From: Aliidongia dinghuensis
GTDB taxonomy: Bacteria > Pseudomonadota > Alphaproteobacteria > ATCC43930 > CGMCC-115725
Length of the DNA: 64,000 nt
Assembly: GCF_014643535.1 (NCBI RefSeq)
Contig: NZ_BMJQ01000013.1
Location: 159,101 to 223,100 of the forward strand
Direction: 5' to 3'
In this document: one piece after another, positions 59,714-64,000 of the stretch
Layout: the number at the start of each line of letters is the position of its first letter
Numbering within the stretch: position 1 is the first letter of the stretch
Program-made: the position numbers and the translations under genes
The notes under the pieces: generated by a model
Databases searched by the model: none
What the model was told of the DNA's origin: nothing
What the model saw: only the letters and a program-made list of their open reading frames with translations

Positions 59714-61159
59714 ATGCTGTTCAATTCCCTCCCCTACATCCTGGCATTCCTGCCGCTGACGCTCGCCGGCTGGTTCTGGCTCGCCCGGTCGAGCCGGCGC
59801 GGCGGGCGGCTGTGGCTCGCGGGCGCCTCGCTTCTGTTCTACGGCTGGTGGGATTGGCGCTACCTGGCGCTGCTGCTAGGCTCGGTCGCCTTCAACTATA
59901 TGGCCGGCCGCCTGATCGCCGCGGCGGAGCTCAAGCGGCGGCGCTTGCTGCTGGGCGGCGCCATCGCGGTCGATCTGGCGCTGCTCGGCTGGTTCAAATA
60001 TGCCGATTTCTTCCGCGAGAGCCTGGCAGCGCTCGCCGGGACCCACTGGGCGCCCTTGGGCGTGGCGCTGCCGCTCGGCATCTCGTTCTTCACCTTCACC
60101 CAGATCGCCTTCCTGGTCGACGTCGCCGCCGGCAAGGTGCGCGAGGCCGACCCGCTCGACTATCTGCTGTTTGTAAGTTTCTTCCCGCATCTCCTGGCCG
60201 GCCCGGTGCTGCATCATGCCGAGATGATGCCGCAGTTCGCCGATCCGCGGACGGCCCGGCCCAGCGCCCAGATGATCTCGACCGGCCTCACCCTGTTCCT
60301 GATCGGCCTCGTCAAGAAGACCGTGCTCGCCGACGGCATAGCACCCGTCGCGACCCTGGTGTTCGATGCGACCGCGCACGGCGGCCAGCCCGGCATGGCC
60401 GAGGCGTGGGCCGCCACCCTCGCCTACAGCTTCGAGCTTTATTTCGACTTTTCCGGCTACAGCGATATGGCGCTGGGCGCCGCGCGGCTTTTCGGCATCG
60501 TGCTGCCGCTCAATTTCGCCTCGCCCTACCAGGCGGCGAGCCCGATCGAGTTCTGGCGGCGCTGGCACATGACGCTCTCGCGCTTCCTGCGCGACTATCT
60601 CTACATCTCGCTCGGCGGCAACCGCCAGGGGCGGGCCCGGCGCTATCTGAACCTGTTCCTGACCATGCTGCTGGGCGGGCTCTGGCATGGCGCTGCCTGG
60701 ACCTTCGTCGCCTGGGGTGCCTTTCACGGCCTGCTGCTGATGCTGAACCACGCCTGGCGAGCGATCGCCACGCGCATGGGCCTCGAGACGGTCGCGGCCA
60801 GCGCACCGGCGCGGTTGGTCGGCTGGGCCTTGACCTTCCTTGCGGTGATGCTGGGGTGGGTCCTGTTCCGCGCCGACGGGTTCGACACCGCCGGCCGGAT
60901 CTTCGCGGCCTTGGCCGGCCACGGCGGCGCATTCGCCGCCCTCGTTCCCGGCCGGGAGGTCTGGGTCGAGCTCGCCGCGCTCGGCGCCGTCGCCTTCCTG
61001 CTGCCGAACAGCCAAAGCCTGGTGCTGGGCGGGCCCGAGGCTTGGAGGCACCTCACCTGGCGCCCGACGCCGGCCTGGGCGCTGCTGCTGGCGCTGGGCT
61101 TCGTCGTGGCGCTGGGCCAGATGTCCGACGTCAGCCCGTTCCTCTATTACCGTTTCTAA
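59714..61159 (+). CDS. MBOAT family O-acyltransferase (AlgI/DltB-like)
   Basis: 481 aa, multi-spanning inner-membrane protein. It has the MBOAT core with IEFWRRWHMTLSRFLRDYLY and ISLGGNR, the catalytic His325 in LLGGLWHGAAWTFVAWG, and SYSFELYFDFSGYSDMALGA earlier. Such proteins pass acetyl groups across the membrane to a periplasmic esterase-fold partner that modifies alginate, cellulose, peptidoglycan or other polymers. The SGNH-type gene 1.6 kb downstream is the likely partner. Strand and spacing suggest a three-gene unit. Confidence 0.93.
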   Translation: MLFNSLPYILAFLPLTLAGWFWLARSSRRGGRLWLAGASLLFYGWWDWRYLALLLGSVAFNYMAGRLIAAAELKRRRLLLGGAIAVDLALLGWFKYADFFRESLAALAGTHWAPLGVALPLGISFFTFTQIAFLVDVAAGKVREADPLDYLLFVSFFPHLLAGPVLHHAEMMPQFADPRTARPSAQMISTGLTLFLIGLVKKTVLADGIAPVATLVFDATAHGGQPGMAEAWAATLAYSFELYFDFSGYSDMALGAARLFGIVLPLNFASPYQAASPIEFWRRWHMTLSRFLRDYLYISLGGNRQGRARRYLNLFLTMLLGGLWHGAAWTFVAWGAFHGLLLMLNHAWRAIATRMGLETVAASAPARLVGWALTFLAVMLGWVLFRADGFDTAGRIFAALAGHGGAFAALVPGREVWVELAALGAVAFLLPNSQSLVLGGPEAWRHLTWRPTPAWALLLALGFVVALGQMSDVSPFLYYRF

Positions 61160-61178
61160 AAATAGCAAGCCCGCCCGA

Positions 61179-61207
61179 TTGACGGGAGCCGGGGCAAGGC
61201 GCACAAT
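61179..61207 (+). promoter_or_regulatory. predicted promoter of the Ala-rich protein gene
   Basis: TTGACG (61179-61184), 17-bp spacer and CACAAT (61202-61207), about 35 bp before the ATG, with GAGGGG just upstream of the start codon. Suggests the gene can be expressed separately from the MBOAT gene. Confidence 0.5.
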
Positions 61208-61242
61208 CGCCGGTAGGTTAAACCTGCTGTGAGGGGACCAAA

Positions 61243-62661
61243 ATGGTCGCCGTCTCGTCACTCGGCTTTTCCGTGTATGAGCAATACACGTCGAACACCA
61301 ATGCCGACGGGTCGACAAACCAATCAGGCGCATTGCAGGCCGGGGTCACCGTCGGTACCAGCGACGGCGCGCAATACGGCTCGGCCATCGTGCTCGACGT
61401 CAAGCAGAAGCCGGCGTCGCAGGCGATCAAGGACGGGCTGCGCGCGGTCAACACCTTGACCCAGGTCGCGACCCAGGAGCGCACCCAGGCGCCGAAGGAT
61501 GCCGCCGCCGGCCGGCTCGCCCGCGCGATCCAGCAATTGCGCACGCTCAACCTGCTCGGCGGCGGCCTGCGCGCGGTGCAGGAGGCGGTGCGCATCGCCC
61601 AGGAGATCGCAAGCGCCGTGCGCGACCTGGCGCAGGCGGAACAGGCGATCGCCGAGGCCGGCGGCGCGTCTGGCAGTGCGGACGCAGCCAGCATCGGCGC
61701 CGCGGCGGAAGCCGAAGCGGCGAGCGCATCGGCGTCGGCCGGGGCGGGCGCCGCCCCCACCTCGCCTACCCTTTCCGGCACGGCGACGGCGGGCACCGCC
61801 GCGGCCAGCAATCCGACTACGCCGCGCAATGGCTCGTCCGTGCCCGATATCGTCGAGGGCGGCTATTCGAACGAGGTCGGCAATGCCGTGACGGGGCTCG
61901 TCGCCAACGCGGCGGGGCTCGGCAGCGGCACCACGGCGGACAACAAGGTCACGTCCAGCCTCGCAAAGACGCTGGTCGCCCAGCTGCAGACGGCCGGCCT
62001 GCCGGTCAACGGCGCCAACCTGGTGAAGGCGCTGCAGGACCTGATCCAGAATCCGCTGAAGGGTGCTGAAGAGCTGCAGGCGAGCGCCAAGGCCGCCGGG
62101 CTCAACGTCACGGTCGCAACCTCGCTCGACGTCAAAAGCACGCTTACCGACCCGCGCAGCGCCGCCGCGTCCGGCGTTTCGGCCAGCGCCGCGGTCGCCG
62201 CGATCGACGATCCCTATGACGAGCTGATCAAGGACGCGGTCGCGGCATTGGCCGCGATCGGCAAGGGCTTGAAGAAGGCCTTGCCGCCACTGCTGAACTC
62301 GCCCGACAAGAAGGTCGCGCGCGAGGCGAAGAAGGCCGAGGACAAGTTCGCCGACGCGGTCGCCAAGACCGTGAATGCGATCGGCGACTATTACTTCGCC
62401 AAGAGCGAGGTCGAGGCCGAAGGCGGCAGCGACGGCACGCCGAGCCCGGCAACCAAGGCGGCGATCGACGCGGCCGACGCGGTGATCAACGGTCCCAACG
62501 CCGGCAACAATGAGGGCGGCACGACCGGCGGCGACGCCGGCCTCGGCTTCGGCGACACCGCGGAGGCCGACGATGGCGGTGTGGGCGCAGCCGAGATCGC
62601 CCCGGGCTCGACCGCCAGCACGACGATCGGCCTGCAGGTGAGCGTGAACATCCAGGTGTAG
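61243..62661 (+). CDS. Ala-rich protein of unknown function
   Basis: 472 aa, acidic, very rich in Ala, Gly, Ser and Thr. No signal peptide or TM helix is visible. A polar start (SSLGFSVYEQYTSNTNADGS) leads to an amphipathic helical section (about 55-140, LRAVQEAVRIAQEIASAVRD). A Ser/Ala/Gly low-complexity linker spans about 140-200, more helices about 215-395 (LIKDAVAALAAIGKGLKKAL), and a Gly/Asp-rich tail ends in a beta-like TTIGLQVSVNIQV. I recognise no family. It lies between the MBOAT and SGNH genes, so a substrate, scaffold or exported surface protein role is possible. Confidence 0.75.
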   Translation: MVAVSSLGFSVYEQYTSNTNADGSTNQSGALQAGVTVGTSDGAQYGSAIVLDVKQKPASQAIKDGLRAVNTLTQVATQERTQAPKDAAAGRLARAIQQLRTLNLLGGGLRAVQEAVRIAQEIASAVRDLAQAEQAIAEAGGASGSADAASIGAAAEAEAASASASAGAGAAPTSPTLSGTATAGTAAASNPTTPRNGSSVPDIVEGGYSNEVGNAVTGLVANAAGLGSGTTADNKVTSSLAKTLVAQLQTAGLPVNGANLVKALQDLIQNPLKGAEELQASAKAAGLNVTVATSLDVKSTLTDPRSAAASGVSASAAVAAIDDPYDELIKDAVAALAAIGKGLKKALPPLLNSPDKKVAREAKKAEDKFADAVAKTVNAIGDYYFAKSEVEAEGGSDGTPSPATKAAIDAADAVINGPNAGNNEGGTTGGDAGLGFGDTAEADDGGVGAAEIAPGSTASTTIGLQVSVNIQV

Positions 62662-62730
62662 CGCCAATGGCGGCGTGGTCGGATTCCTGCTATCCCGGCC
62701 ACGTATCCGTTCCGTCGCCGGGGCACCCGT

Positions 62731-63804
62731 TTGCATCGCCGCTACGCCTATCTGCTGATCCTGTTCTCGCTGGGCCTGGCGGCGGCGCTCGGCGTCTATG
62801 GCCATTTGTTGGAGCCGCTCTCGGGCGACCTCACGCGCATCGGCTGGCGCAGCGAGAACGATTTCGGCTGGACCCGGCCCGAGGAGCATTTCCAGCCGCT
62901 CGCGGCCACCGTCGGCACGCTCGACGCCCATTACGACATCGTCGCGATCGGCGACAGTTTCACCGGCGAATCGCCCTGGCACCCGGGGACGACCTGGCCG
63001 CATTATCTGGCGCACGACACCGGCCTCAAGGTCGCGATCTTCGACAGCGATGACGACATGGTCGGCCGGCTGCTTGCGAGCGATGGGTTCAAGACCGACC
63101 CGCCGGCCGTCGTCATCTACGAGATCGTCGAGCGCAACCTCGTGCCGGGCCATCCGAGCGCGCCCGGCGAGGCCTGCCCGACCGAGACGGCCATGCCGCA
63201 GGTCGCGCTGACGCCCGGTCCGCCCACCGCAGCACCGGTGCCCGTCATGCGCTCGACCGACCGGCCGTGGAACGACTGGCCGGCATCCTATGCCGCGGCC
63301 TACCTGACGCAGAATGTCCGGCGCTGGATCATGGGCCGGGAGACGACGAACTCGGTCGAGCTCGACCTCGAACGCGGCGGCCTGTTCTCGAGCCGTCGCG
63401 ACCGCGCGCTCCTGGTCTATGGCGAGGATTTCAACAAGCTCGGCTGGACCGAGGCGGACTGGCGGGGGGCAGCCTGCAACCTGCTCAGGATGCAGGCCCG
63501 GGTCGAGGCCAACGGCCGGACGCTGTTCCTCGCCATGGTGGCGCCCGACAAGCTCACGGCCTACGGCCCGTTCCTCGCGGCGGCGGAGTTCCGCCACGTC
63601 TCGCGCCTCGACCTGCTCGCGAACTATCCAGCGCTCAATCTCGTCCGCTTCGACCAGGGCTTCGATCCGACGGCGCACGTCGATCTCTATCTGCCGAACG
63701 ACACCCATTGGTCGACAACCGGGCATCGCCTGGCGGCTCGGCTGGCCGAGCACTGGCTCGCGGAGCACGGCGTCCTGCCGCCGAGCGAGACGGCGGCGCG
63801 CTAA
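62731..63804 (+). CDS. SGNH/AlgX-like O-acetyltransferase or esterase, membrane-anchored
   Basis: 357 aa. An N-terminal anchor (about 5-24, YAYLLILFSLGLAAALGVYG) places the rest in the periplasm. The nucleophile Ser76 lies in VAIGDSFTGE and a D324-x-H326 pair in LPNDTHWSTTGH, as in AlgX/AlgJ-type acetyltransferases that work with MBOAT proteins. The order Ser first, DxH last is that of classical SGNH hydrolases. The start is a TTG at 62731 with GGGG upstream; no better ATG exists before the anchor. It lies 69 bp after the Ala-rich gene. Confidence 0.82.
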   Translation: MHRRYAYLLILFSLGLAAALGVYGHLLEPLSGDLTRIGWRSENDFGWTRPEEHFQPLAATVGTLDAHYDIVAIGDSFTGESPWHPGTTWPHYLAHDTGLKVAIFDSDDDMVGRLLASDGFKTDPPAVVIYEIVERNLVPGHPSAPGEACPTETAMPQVALTPGPPTAAPVPVMRSTDRPWNDWPASYAAAYLTQNVRRWIMGRETTNSVELDLERGGLFSSRRDRALLVYGEDFNKLGWTEADWRGAACNLLRMQARVEANGRTLFLAMVAPDKLTAYGPFLAAAEFRHVSRLDLLANYPALNLVRFDQGFDPTAHVDLYLPNDTHWSTTGHRLAARLAEHWLAEHGVLPPSETAAR

Positions 63805-63827
63805 CTGTTTGATGAGGGACGGATTCA

Positions 63828-63866
63828 CGAATTGACTGGAAACGCATAGCGATCCCAGTCAATTCG
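63828..63866. repeat. 12-bp inverted repeat near the IS end
   Basis: CGAATTGACTGG (63828-63839) and CCAGTCAATTCG (63855-63866) are perfect arms with a 15-nt loop. It lies 25 bp beyond the IS5-type transposase stop and 23 bp after the SGNH gene stop, so it is probably part of the insertion sequence terminus. Confidence 0.6.
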
Positions 63867-63891
63867 ATCCGACCCTAGGACGAATCGACAT

Positions 63892-64000
63892 TCAGCGCAT
63901 CCAGATCATCGCGCTGGCGAGATGCAGGGCGGCGAGGAAATAGATAGCTCTGCGGTCATATCTGGTGGCGATGCGCCTGAAGTGCTTGAGCTTGTTGAAG
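63892..64000 (-). mobile_element. IS5-family transposase C-terminus (continues beyond window)
   Basis: The minus strand encodes FNKLKHFRRIATRYDRRAIY followed by FLAALHLASAMIWMR and a TGA at 63892. The FRRIATRYDRRAIYFLAALHL stretch is the highly conserved end of IS5-family (IS427 group) transposases and includes the region of the catalytic Glu. The remainder lies to the right of the window. Confidence 0.9.

Noticed and set aside
61324..63828. An 834-codon open frame on the minus strand across the Ala-rich and SGNH genes
   Set aside because: Antisense to two genes with good starts and, for the SGNH protein, catalytic motifs. Its translation is compositionally biased and matches no family.

Overview
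The window is GC-rich (close to 70 percent by eye), densely packed chromosomal DNA from an alphaproteobacterium. The pointers are a ChpT-type histidine phosphotransferase, a DUF3553 protein, two SAM-II riboswitches, an OlsB-type ornithine-lipid acyltransferase, a MetZ/MetY methionine pathway and an ICE-like iron operator. The gene set and the many sensor kinases and chemoreceptors fit a free-living, motile member of Rhodospirillales or a relative; that placement is inference. No tRNA, rRNA, CRISPR array, prophage or replication origin was seen.

Layout. 1-2.8 kb: chpT and a cheA that runs off the left edge. 2.9-6.8 kb: DUF3553, mobA, moaA, nadK and argE. 6.8-15.2 kb: a dialkylglycine-decarboxylase-like enzyme with a divergent Lrp regulator, asd, an AstE/AspA-like deacylase, a LysR gene, and a TetR-GST-flavin-oxidoreductase unit with a clear shared operator. 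15.4-19.7 kb: a chemoreceptor-like fragment, then a rubrerythrin / HdrD-like Fe-S protein / DUF3501 / P-loop kinase group with an ICE-like box in front. 20.3-30.8 kb: a signalling block with a hybrid kinase carrying two receiver domains, a response regulator, an Hpt protein, a second hybrid kinase, oxyR, an HpcH/HpaI aldolase and a soluble chemoreceptor. 30.9-39.6 kb: LysR/SDR pair, cold-shock protein, aldo-keto reductase, olsB, a stand-alone EF-G and small stress or housekeeping genes. 39.6-46.4 kb: sulfur assimilation, with metZ and metY transcribed divergently, each behind its own SAM-II riboswitch, and metY followed by sbp-cysT-cysW-cysA. 46.5-51.8 kb: a chemoreceptor, a PiT phosphate transporter, tag and a peptidoglycan-binding protein. 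52-56.2 kb: a galactonate-type locus (MFS transporter, cupin, SDR, dgoK, dgoA). 56.2-59.3 kb: small membrane proteins, DUF2252 and an orphan periplasmic binding protein. 59.3-64 kb: an MBOAT acyltransferase, an unknown Ala-rich protein and an SGNH esterase, with a transposase remnant on the left and an IS5-family element at the right edge.

How the genes work together. Sulfate import (Sbp-CysTWA) sits directly behind metY and its SAM-II leader, so SAM level may set both homocysteine synthesis and sulfate uptake, while the oppositely oriented metZ has its own SAM-II leader and a hairpin that appears to hide its ribosome-binding site and start codon. The best candidate for something undescribed is the MBOAT / Ala-rich protein / SGNH trio, which looks like a small envelope O-acetylation system whose middle member I do not recognise. 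Other points worth a second look are a palindromic repeat apparently captured inside the 5' end of cysT, and the TetR palindrome over the -10 of the GST promoter with a matching half-site before tetR.
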